From Adhaeribacter soli (GTDB lineage Bacteria; Bacteroidota; Bacteroidia; Cytophagales; Hymenobacteraceae), in contig NZ_VTWT01000005.1 in assembly GCF_008727925.1 (NCBI RefSeq), positions 62,001-126,000 on the forward strand: DNA of 64,000 nt, written 5' to 3'. Position numbers and translations under genes: made by a program. Positions within the stretch are counted from its first letter, which is position 1; each line of letters opens with the position of its first letter. Under the pieces are notes generated by a model that made no database searches, had not been told where the DNA came from, and saw nothing but the letters and a program-made list of their open reading frames with translations. This document shows positions 8,501-15,816 of this stretch, piece after piece.

Positions 8501-10537
8501 TTACTTGATCAGGACGATCTTTTTGGTTACCGTTTGTTCCCCGTATTTCAGGTTCAGGAAGTAAAACCCGTTTGGCTGGCCGGAAAGGTCGGCGTCGATA
8601 AGCTTACCATTGATCTCCTGGGCACTGATGGCGGTATTCCAAACCCGGGCACCTACTGCGTTGTAGATTTCCAGAACGGCATTTTCCGCTTTTTCCGGAG
8701 TAAAGGTAATATTTACCAAGCCGGTAGTAGGGTTCGGATACACGCTTAAGGTAGAAGCCAGGTTATTCTCGGCAATCCCTGCCGGACTGGCCAGCACAGA
8801 TTTAGCCGCCTGGAAAACTTCTTTGGTAACCCGGTCCTGCAGGAAGATCACTACCTCCAGATTGCTTACATTTTCTACCGAATCTTTATTCAGCACCCGA
8901 ACCGGGAACGGGAAGGTATAGGCCTGATTTAAGGTAACCGGATTGCCGGCGGTAAGCGGAGCTACAGTAGTGCCATTCTCATCGGGCATCATTTTCTTCA
9001 TTACGTCGAAGAACTCGGTTTCCCCGTTTGTGCGCACGTTCCGGATCGTTCTTTTCTCGGTAATTACCATGTGCGCAACCAGGTCGTTATTAGGCAGGTT
9101 GTTGCCGATGGGATCGATGGTAGCATGGGCGGTTACCGTGTGGCCAACAATGGTATGCGTGCCGGAAATGGCAATAAAGGACTGTTTGTTTCTGGCGGTG
9201 TTGAGCATGTTTGCCGTGTAGCTGTTAGCGTTTCCATCCCAGCCGCCGTCTACTTCCATTCGCGGAATAGAATTGATTTTGTAAACGCCCCGCCGGTTTA
9301 TCGACTCCTGGCTCTGGTAAGGGTCATTGCCCGGCGAAGGGAAATCCTGTTGATACTTTATATCGATGGATTTACCGGGGTTTGCCAGCGTAATGTTGCG
9401 TAAGTTCTGGTTGCCTGGTTTACACGGAGGACAGGTAGAGCTGGTAAATACTTCGTGCAATACCGTGCGCGGGGTACTATATTCCATTACATGCACGGCT
9501 TTGCTTCCTGAATCGTTTGCCGGTACCATATCGGCATTGGTACCGTTCAGATCCGTTGCCCAGGCTTCAATCGTGTACGTTCCGGCGGCAGTAGGCGCCC
9601 ATTGAATGGCGTGCGAAAACTGGAAAGTGGAAAGCGGGCCAATATTGGTAGTAACCGGAGCAGATACGGTTGCTCCGCCGTTAACCTTGTAATTCAGCGT
9701 AAACGAAGTGATCGGGGTTGCGCCTAAATTCCGGATCATGCCCAAAATATTATAAGGACCGTTGATCAGGAAAGGATATTTGGCATTGGTAATAGAGGTA
9801 ACGGAAAGATCGTAAGCCGGCTGCGTGCCCGGAGTAAAGGTGTAATACACATTATCTACCGGCGACGGGTCTTTGGTAGCGAATGTCTGGCTGCGCAGGT
9901 TTGGCGAAGCTGCCACCTGTACTGCCGTGGTGCTGTTTAACTGAATACCGGCCGTAATGCTAATGCCGGTAGCAGCAGCACCGTCCGAATATTCGTCTAC
10001 AATATGTACCTCGTTGGTAGTTTCTTCCAGCACAATGCTCCAGTAAGTAAAGCCCTGGCTGGAATTTCCCGTCTGGCTGAAAGAATTGAACTGGATCCAG
10101 TGCTGCCGGTTGGGCGCAGTTCCAAAGGTTTTGGTAATGATATAATCGCCGGTAGTTGCCTGAATACCCCAGGCCATAATAGAATTGTCCGGAATATCGG
10201 TGCTTGGTAACGCCAGGTTGCTAACCGGCGGAACTGCCGTAGCAGCAGTAGAAAACGTTAATACGCCCGTATTGGAAACCTTGTAGCTGGTAACCGGTGT
10301 ACCGCCTAAAGAAAAGGCGAACGGCAGGGTTTGCACGGCAGACCAGGTAGGCGTATTAACCGTAGCAGTGGAGCCGGCAAAGATCGTACTCCAGCCATTT
10401 AAACTGTTAGGATTCTGACCTACGGTTTCCGTATTCAGGCCCCGGGGGTTCGAACCATTATAATTAATATAGTAATATTGGGCTTGTGCCGCCGAAAAGG
10501 TCAGGAAAGCGCCTGCTAAGAGTAAAAGTTTCTTCAT
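8501..10537 (-). CDS. Omp28-like T9SS type A sorting-domain protein
   Basis: The frame opens at 10603, but the ATG at 10537 begins the signal peptide (MKKLLLLAGAFLTFSAAQAQ), giving 678 residues. The N-terminal half is a beta-sandwich region, followed at about residues 245-345 by a CARDB-like segment. At about residue 360 comes LHEVFTSSTCPPCKPGN, an Omp28/thioredoxin-like segment with CPPC. The C-terminus from about residue 595 (LSVYPNPTTG to KKIVLIK) is a full T9SS sorting domain. It is therefore probably a secreted or surface-bound protein with a redox-like module. It has the same strand as the TlpA-like gene, 69 nt upstream of it. Confidence 0.88.
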   Translation of the reverse strand: MKKLLLLAGAFLTFSAAQAQYYYINYNGSNPRGLNTETVGQNPNSLNGWSTIFAGSTATVNTPTWSAVQTLPFAFSLGGTPVTSYKVSNTGVLTFSTAATAVPPVSNLALPSTDIPDNSIMAWGIQATTGDYIITKTFGTAPNRQHWIQFNSFSQTGNSSQGFTYWSIVLEETTNEVHIVDEYSDGAAATGISITAGIQLNSTTAVQVAASPNLRSQTFATKDPSPVDNVYYTFTPGTQPAYDLSVTSITNAKYPFLINGPYNILGMIRNLGATPITSFTLNYKVNGGATVSAPVTTNIGPLSTFQFSHAIQWAPTAAGTYTIEAWATDLNGTNADMVPANDSGSKAVHVMEYSTPRTVLHEVFTSSTCPPCKPGNQNLRNITLANPGKSIDIKYQQDFPSPGNDPYQSQESINRRGVYKINSIPRMEVDGGWDGNANSYTANMLNTARNKQSFIAISGTHTIVGHTVTAHATIDPIGNNLPNNDLVAHMVITEKRTIRNVRTNGETEFFDVMKKMMPDENGTTVAPLTAGNPVTLNQAYTFPFPVRVLNKDSVENVSNLEVVIFLQDRVTKEVFQAAKSVLASPAGIAENNLASTLSVYPNPTTGLVNITFTPEKAENAVLEIYNAVGARVWNTAISAQEINGKLIDADLSGQPNGFYFLNLKYGEQTVTKKIVLIK

Positions 10538-10691
10538 ATAGGATTTGGTTGGGTTAGAATTAGCTTTGGAAAAGTAAAGATTTTTTAACATCTTTGAAAA
10601 CAAATCGTTATACTTTTTTTTTAGTTTAACAACTCACTCTAAACCGAACAAGTAGATTTATTTTGTTACAACTTATACCAAACTGCACTAT

Positions 10692-11408
10692 ATGAAAAAA
10701 ACCTTACTCACCATTTTTTCCGCCTTTGCTTTCTCTGCAGCTTTCGCCCAGTCCGGCCTGCAGCTGCAGAATGCCCCGACCACGGTGTATGGCAGCTATT
10801 CCCAATCGAATCCCTTACAGGCTACCTTTCCGGTTGTTAATACCGGTTCCCAGCCTTTAACCATTAAAGTAGCCCGGAAAATGATTGCGGAAGTTAGCGG
10901 TTCGGAAAATAATTTCTGCTGGGGCGTAGATTGCTACCCGCCGTTCGTGAGTGTATCGCCCAACCCGGAAACTATTGCCGCCGGCACTACCAACCAATCT
11001 TTTATTGCAGATTATACCCCTTTAAATAACCCGGGCATTACCACCATCCGGTACTCTTTCTTTAAAGATTCCGGTTCGCCCGATTCCGTGCACGTAACCA
11101 TCCATTTCGATGCAACTTCGGCCATATCCGGCGTTAAGCAAGGCCTGAATGCTGCCGTTACCCTAAGCAGCCCGATGCCAAACCCGGCCAACGAACTGAC
11201 TGCTATTCCTTACAGCATTCCGGCCGGTTCCCGTGGCAAACTCCGTATTTTCAACACCATTGGCGGCCTTATTAAAGAAGTGAACATTACCCAGCGCCAG
11301 GGCACAGCCATCGTAAATACAAGTAACCTGCCGGACGGCGTTTACTTCTATTCTTTACTCGTTGACAACCGCGCAGTGGCTACTAAGAAACTGGTGGTAA
11401 AACACTAA
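10692..11408 (+). CDS. T9SS type A sorting-domain secreted protein
   Basis: 238 residues: signal peptide (MKKTLLTIFSAFAFSAAFAQ), an immunoglobulin-like domain of about 110 residues with TFPVVNTGSQPLTIKVARK, resembling the DUF1573/Ig fold, then from about residue 155 a sorting domain with LSSPMPNPANE, GVYFYSLLVDN and KKLVVKH. Two cysteines in CWGVDCYPP could form a disulfide. The gene is divergent from the Omp28-like T9SS gene, with 154 nt between the two start codons. No enzymatic motif is visible; it is a small cell-surface or secreted protein of unknown role. Confidence 0.82.
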   Translation: MKKTLLTIFSAFAFSAAFAQSGLQLQNAPTTVYGSYSQSNPLQATFPVVNTGSQPLTIKVARKMIAEVSGSENNFCWGVDCYPPFVSVSPNPETIAAGTTNQSFIADYTPLNNPGITTIRYSFFKDSGSPDSVHVTIHFDATSAISGVKQGLNAAVTLSSPMPNPANELTAIPYSIPAGSRGKLRIFNTIGGLIKEVNITQRQGTAIVNTSNLPDGVYFYSLLVDNRAVATKKLVVKH

Positions 11409-11428
11409 GGAATTCTGAAAACATTTTG

Positions 11429-11464
11429 AAAGCAGCTCTGTATTTTTTCAGAGCTGCTTTTTTT
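11429..11464 (+). terminator. Rho-independent terminator
   Basis: AAAGCAGCTCTG pairs with CAGAGCTGCTTT and is followed by a T run, 20 nt after the stop codon at 11408. Confidence 0.9.
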
Positions 11465-11512
11465 ATGACAGCGTAAAACCGTATCTTTTTGAGCCTGAAA
11501 ACCAATACCGCT

Positions 11513-12034
11513 ATGGCAGAAACAATTCAAACGTATTTCATGCAAACGCCCTTGGGCTGGTTGCAGATAAAAGGCAGCGAAGCAGGCATTTCCGAGATCG
11601 GCTTTATTGACGAAGCGCCGGAGGAAGTTTCTACCCGGGCAGTTCCCGCCTGCCTGCAAAACTGCGTGGCCCAGTTAACGGAATACTTCCAGGGCAAGCG
11701 CCGCCATTTTGATTTTGTTTTAAAACCAGTTGGTACGGAATTTCAGCAGAAAGTCTGGCATCAACTGCAGGAAATTCCCTTTGGTAAAACCCGATCGTAC
11801 CTGGACGTTTCCCTGAAACTGGGCGAAGCAACCTACACCCGCGCCGTAGGCAGCGCCAACGGCCGCAACCCGCTGGCCATTGTAGTACCCTGCCACCGGG
11901 TAGTGGGCTCCGACGGCACTTTAACGGGTTATGCAGGCGGCCTGTGGCGCAAAAAATGGCTCCTGCAATTTGAAGGCTCCAGCCGGCAGACCGAACTTTT
12001 CGGGCTGAATGCTACGGAAAACAACCTGAACTGA
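11513..12034 (+). CDS. ogt: Methylated-DNA-protein-cysteine methyltransferase
   Basis: 173 residues. The suicidal alkyl-acceptor site is the canonical IVVPCHRVVGSDG near residue 127, followed by the LTGYAGGLWRKKWLL helix; the DNA-binding part contains the KVWHQLQEIPFGKTRSY motif. The protein transfers a methyl group from O6-methylguanine in DNA to its own cysteine. It lacks the Ada N-terminal regulatory domain, so Ogt-type is the best name. An upstream in-frame TTG at 11489 exists, but the ATG at 11513 gives the usual N-terminus (MAETIQTYFMQTPLGWL). The stop codon is only 10 nt before the HEAT-cyclophilin gene, suggesting co-transcription. Confidence 0.95.
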   Translation: MAETIQTYFMQTPLGWLQIKGSEAGISEIGFIDEAPEEVSTRAVPACLQNCVAQLTEYFQGKRRHFDFVLKPVGTEFQQKVWHQLQEIPFGKTRSYLDVSLKLGEATYTRAVGSANGRNPLAIVVPCHRVVGSDGTLTGYAGGLWRKKWLLQFEGSSRQTELFGLNATENNLN

Positions 12035-12044
12035 AAACATAGCT

Positions 12045-13976
12045 ATGAAAAAATACCTGGGCTTTGGCTTGCTTTTGCTGGCCGTTGCCTGTCAGAAACC
12101 TGCCGGCAAAAGCACGGCAGCCAAAAATAAATTTTCCGACCAGAACCTGCGCACCATTTACACGCTTCAGGACGAAAGGAACGCTTCCGGGCTGCTGACT
12201 AATTTCGGCAGCACTATTATAAATCACCGCAAAGAGGCTGCCCTGGCTTTGGCTTCGGTGCAGGATAAAGCAACGGTTCCGGCCTTAAGCACCCTGCTCT
12301 CCGATCCGGAGCCGCCGGTCCGCAAAGCTGCTGCTTATGCCCTTGGCCAGATTGCCGATTCTACCGCCGAAAGCCATCTGGTAAACGCTATCGATCAGGA
12401 ATCCGACTCGTTTTTAAGGGCTGAAATGTTCGAGGCCTTAGGAAAATGCGCTACTCGCAACGGAATAGCCATTCTTGCCTATTTCGACACGCCCGACACC
12501 GTTACCCAGGGCGGCCAGGCCTGGGGCTTGTACCGGGCCATGCTGCGGAAGCCCTTGCCGGAACCTGCCTTAACCAAAGTTGCCCGATTAATTACCAGAG
12601 AACATCCTTATCAGGTACGATTGGCGGCGGCGCACACCTTGGCCCGGAGCGGAAAAGCTGACCTGCGCCGGTATTTTTCCTTGCTACAGGAAGCAGCCCG
12701 CAACGATAAATCGGCCTACGTGCGGGCGGCGGCAACTACTGCATTGGGGAAAGCCAAAATGCCCGAAAGCGCCGAAGTGCTTACTTTTCTGGCGGTTTCC
12801 GATCCGGATTACCGGGTGCGTTTAAGTGCGGTAAGAGCCCTCAAAGACCAGGAGTACGCACTAACCAAACCGGCGCTTTTAAAAGCCCTCTCCGATGTGC
12901 ACCCGCACGTAAGTTTAACCGCTGCCGAAATCCTGGCCGGTAAAAACCAGGAAACTGACGATACCTTCTGGCAGGCAGCCCTGATGCAACCCGACTGGCG
13001 GACGCGTGCAGTTTTATTGGGCGCCTGCCTGCAAGCCAGCAAAGAACCGGAACCCGTGCGCCAGCATATCACCAGCCTGTACCTGAAAACCAACAACGTG
13101 TACGAAAAAGGCGCTTTGCTCACTGCTCTAAGTAACAACCCAGCTTCCTACGAATTCTTAAAAACGGAAACCTTCAGCGCGAAAGATCCGGTAATTTCTA
13201 CGTATGGTATCGAAGCCCTGGCTGGATTGCGCAAGCAACCCGATTTTCCCGAAAGCCTGAATACCGATTTCAACCAGCTCCTGAAAAATGCCATTGCCAG
13301 TTCCGATGTGGCCTTAATGGGCACGGCTGCCACTCTTTTGCGGGAGCCGGAAATGAACTTCCGCCAGACCTTTACCGATGTAACCTTCCTGAAATTAGCG
13401 CTGGCCCGGCTTACCCTGCCCCGCGATGTGGAACCCTACCTTGAACTACAGAAAACGATAGCATTTTTACTCGAAAAACCAGCGCCCGAACCACCCAAAA
13501 CGCAAGCGAAACAAGCCATCGACTGGAAACTGGTGCAGCGCTTAAGCCCGGATCAGAAAGTGCTATTGAAAACCAGCAAAGGCGACATTACGCTGCAATT
13601 GTACGTGGAAGAGGCACCCGGCTCCGTAGCGAACTTTGTGCAGCTGCTGGAAAAAGATTTTTACAACGGTAAATTCTTCCACCGGGTAGTGCCCAACTTT
13701 GTAGCCCAGGGCGGCGACCCGCGCGGCGACGGCTGGGGCGGCACCGATTACACCATCCGTTCCGATTTTGCCGACCTGCATTACCTGGAAGGCACCGTAG
13801 GCATGGCCTCCGCCGGAAAGGATACCGAAAGCTGTCAATGGTTTATCACCCACAGCTACGTCCCCCATTTAGATGGCCGTTACAGCATCTTCGCCCGGGT
13901 AATTTCCGGTTTCGAGGCAGTGCATAAATTACAGATCGGCGATAAAATAGAAAAGGTGGAACTGGTGAAGAGGTAG
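12045..13976 (+). CDS. HEAT-repeat plus cyclophilin peptidyl-prolyl isomerase lipoprotein
   Basis: 643 residues. The lipobox LLAVAC puts the lipid on Cys16, so the protein is anchored in the envelope. Residues about 60-480 are HEAT-type helical repeats (for example AALALASVQDKATVPALSTLL, PPVRKAAAYALGQIAD, YVRAAATTALGKAKMPESAE). Residues about 505-640 form a cyclophilin domain with the catalytic stretch FFHRVVPNFVAQGGDPRGDG and QWFITHSYVPHLDG. It should speed proline isomerisation during folding of exported proteins, with the HEAT solenoid as a docking surface (inference). The fusion has been seen in Bacteroidota. It follows ogt by 10 nt; their roles look unrelated. Confidence 0.92.
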   Translation: MKKYLGFGLLLLAVACQKPAGKSTAAKNKFSDQNLRTIYTLQDERNASGLLTNFGSTIINHRKEAALALASVQDKATVPALSTLLSDPEPPVRKAAAYALGQIADSTAESHLVNAIDQESDSFLRAEMFEALGKCATRNGIAILAYFDTPDTVTQGGQAWGLYRAMLRKPLPEPALTKVARLITREHPYQVRLAAAHTLARSGKADLRRYFSLLQEAARNDKSAYVRAAATTALGKAKMPESAEVLTFLAVSDPDYRVRLSAVRALKDQEYALTKPALLKALSDVHPHVSLTAAEILAGKNQETDDTFWQAALMQPDWRTRAVLLGACLQASKEPEPVRQHITSLYLKTNNVYEKGALLTALSNNPASYEFLKTETFSAKDPVISTYGIEALAGLRKQPDFPESLNTDFNQLLKNAIASSDVALMGTAATLLREPEMNFRQTFTDVTFLKLALARLTLPRDVEPYLELQKTIAFLLEKPAPEPPKTQAKQAIDWKLVQRLSPDQKVLLKTSKGDITLQLYVEEAPGSVANFVQLLEKDFYNGKFFHRVVPNFVAQGGDPRGDGWGGTDYTIRSDFADLHYLEGTVGMASAGKDTESCQWFITHSYVPHLDGRYSIFARVISGFEAVHKLQIGDKIEKVELVKR

Positions 13977-13987
13977 GCAAATAAAAT

Positions 13988-14015
13988 GTAGCGTAGGGTT
14001 TAAACCCTACGCTAC
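13988..14015. repeat. Perfect 28 bp palindrome, family C copy 1
   Basis: A 14 nt half-site GTAGCGTAGGGTTT is followed directly by its reverse complement. It lies between the convergent HEAT-cyclophilin and cupin genes, where it could act as a transcript-end hairpin. The same sequence recurs at 48230-48257 and 51337-51364 and as separated arms at 32692 and 32928. Confidence 0.9.
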
Positions 14016-14038
14016 ATTAAAAATAGAATTAATCAGAA

Positions 14039-14377
14039 TCAATCCTCCCTCCCATGCACCTGGTACGGCGGCGAAGTAGCTTCCACCGCGGTAAATTCTT
14101 CCAGAATGCGGTACATGTGACGGGCATTTTTGGGGACCACGTACGAGTTTCCAGCTTCAAGCAACACCTGCTGCCCTTCAATAACGAGTTCAGCTTTGCC
14201 GCTGATCACAAAGCCAACGGTTTCGTAGGGGCGGCTGACTTCCGGTTTTTCATCGTTGGGCTTTTCGTTTTCCCACATGCGCATGGAAACGGTTTTGCCG
14301 GAGGCCAGGTATTTTTCGCCGTGTTCGCCTTTGGGCGAGAATTTACTGTCGATCTTGATAATGGTGGTATCGCTCAT
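14039..14377 (-). CDS. Cupin-domain protein
   Basis: A 112-residue single-domain cupin. The second cupin half is clear: VIEGQQVLLEAGNSYVVPKN followed by ARHMYRILEEFTAVEATSPP, and the first half includes YETVGFVISGKAELV. The usual HxH metal ligands of motif 1 are not present in the standard form (the region reads SRPYETVGFV), while motif 2 keeps ARHMYR. No signal peptide is seen, so it is cytosolic. Substrate and reaction cannot be told. It is a solitary gene on the minus strand between two plus-strand genes. Confidence 0.8.
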   Translation of the reverse strand: MSDTTIIKIDSKFSPKGEHGEKYLASGKTVSMRMWENEKPNDEKPEVSRPYETVGFVISGKAELVIEGQQVLLEAGNSYVVPKNARHMYRILEEFTAVEATSPPYQVHGRED

Positions 14378-14557
14378 AAACGGTAGATTTTAGCATAAAA
14401 AATAAAAGAAGGAAGTAAAACGGTGCTTCCGGCTAATAAACTTTTAAAAAGCCGAAATGTTAAAAGCAGGTTTTAAAATGCTATCTTTTACCCCGGAAAA
14501 CTGGCACGAATGATGCCTGTACCTTTTAAAGCACCTTCCTCATCAAAATTGAATTCT

Positions 14558-15058
14558 ATGAAAAATCTTCTCCTTCCCTTCCTGTTCCTTATGGCAACTA
14601 TTATTTCTTTACCGACGCAAGCCCAGGAACAACCAAATGAGCCTACTGCCCAAACCGAGACCGAAGCCATAAAAATGCTGAACGGCACCTGGGAATGGAA
14701 GCAAACCCGCTTTGCCAGCCGCGGCGTGCAACCCACCGTGAAAACCCCGGAATCTACCGGCCGGAAAATAACCGTAACCTTCAAGCCCGATAATATTGCT
14801 TCGGTTTTTGAGAACGGCAAACTGGTAACCACTTTCCAGTACTCCATTACCAGACCGATGAACGAATACCTGATGATCTCTTTCAAAGGAAACGAAGGCC
14901 AGTCGGTGCGGGAATATCTGGAGGAAGGACCGCTTACCGTTTCGGCGAATACCCTGCACATTGCCGGCGGCTACAACGATGCCGGTAGCAATATCACCTT
15001 CAAGAAATTACAGCCAGCTAAAACCACGAAAAAGGCTAAGAAAAAGAAGAAGAAATAG
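14558..15058 (+). CDS. Lipocalin-like secreted protein with lysine-rich tail
   Basis: The frame opens at 14510, but the ATG at 14558 starts the signal peptide (MKNLLLPFLFLMATIISLPTQA), giving 166 residues. The mature part begins with a LNGTWEWKQTRFAS segment, the conserved GxW entry of lipocalin-like domains, followed by antiparallel strands (KITVTFKPDNIASVFENGK). The protein ends in a strongly basic tail with ten lysines in the last 15 residues or so. Such a tail could bind nucleic acid, lipopolysaccharide or other anionic surface polymers. The lipocalin call is based on one motif and topology and could be wrong. Confidence 0.6.
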   Translation: MKNLLLPFLFLMATIISLPTQAQEQPNEPTAQTETEAIKMLNGTWEWKQTRFASRGVQPTVKTPESTGRKITVTFKPDNIASVFENGKLVTTFQYSITRPMNEYLMISFKGNEGQSVREYLEEGPLTVSANTLHIAGGYNDAGSNITFKKLQPAKTTKKAKKKKKK

Positions 15059-15079
15059 TTTTCTGTTGGTTTTTAAAGG

Positions 15080-15124
15080 AAAAAGCTACCGTTTTGCGAA
15101 TAAGCAAGCGGTAGCTTTTTTTTT
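15080..15124 (+). terminator. Rho-independent terminator
   Basis: AAAAAGCTACCG pairs with CGGTAGCTTTTT, followed by a long T run, 21 nt after the stop codon at 15058. Confidence 0.88.
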
Positions 15125-15191
15125 GTTTCAATTGAAATACTATCGGAAACAAAGTTCTGCCAGATTTATCCTTTTAATTTTAGACACTTGA

Positions 15192-15773
15192 TTATTCCTT
15201 AATTTTCTCCACAACTACTGGCTTTACCCCTTCAAAAAATTCTTTCAATTTACACCGAACCTTATCTCCTATTTTATAATCTAAATCACTTAAGCTAGCA
15301 ATTTCAACATTTTGGAAATCATCAATTTTTAAAATCTGCAACTTCTGAAATGTAGTTTCAGGAATTTCGACGATCTCAAACGTACTCTCATTAATAACCT
15401 TTGCCGTAACTTCTTTCCAAACTGGAGTAATCATGTTGGGGATGGGAACAAAGATCGGATACGTAAAACTTGAATCAATCTGGAGCAACAGAACTTCATC
15501 TAAAAATATCCTGAAGATTTCGTTAAGCTTATTGGGGTCTCCTGCTCCAAGGAACTTTTTTTGCTTTATTTCAATAAACAGCCAGTCTTCTGCACCATTG
15601 TCATACTGTTTCCTTAACTGAGCATTTTCAAGAGCCGTATCTTCCAGTTCAATTTCAACTGACCAACCTGGATTATCAACAGTTTCAATTTTAATTCCAA
15701 ATCCATGCTCCCAATCTCCATTACAGTTATTTCTATACCAATCCTGTATTCTATCAAGTAATTTATCAGCCAT
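15192..15773 (-). CDS. Imm53-family immunity protein, orphan
   Basis: 193 residues. The N-terminal half carries the Imm53 pattern as I know it: WYRNNCNGDWEHGFGIKIET, then VDNPGWSVEIELEDTALE and a later GDPNKLNEIFRIFLDEVL. Imm53 proteins are immunity factors that sit beside polymorphic toxins. The C-terminal 85 residues are an added domain I do not recognise, beta-rich with KIGDKVRCKLKEFF. The coding sequence is markedly more AT-rich than its neighbours and lies alone on the minus strand, which fits recent acquisition. No toxin gene is nearby, so it may guard against toxins from rivals. An alternative is a domesticated Imm53 with another use. Confidence 0.7.
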   Translation of the reverse strand: MADKLLDRIQDWYRNNCNGDWEHGFGIKIETVDNPGWSVEIELEDTALENAQLRKQYDNGAEDWLFIEIKQKKFLGAGDPNKLNEIFRIFLDEVLLLQIDSSFTYPIFVPIPNMITPVWKEVTAKVINESTFEIVEIPETTFQKLQILKIDDFQNVEIASLSDLDYKIGDKVRCKLKEFFEGVKPVVVEKIKE

Positions 15774-15816
15774 CTATAAAAGCAACATATCTAAAGATCA
15801 ATTCCAACATTCCCTT

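Noticed and set aside
10440-10465. GGTTCGAACC resembling a tRNA T-loop
   Set aside because: It lies in the coding sequence of the Omp28-like T9SS gene, and no acceptor stem or anticodon arm can be found around it.
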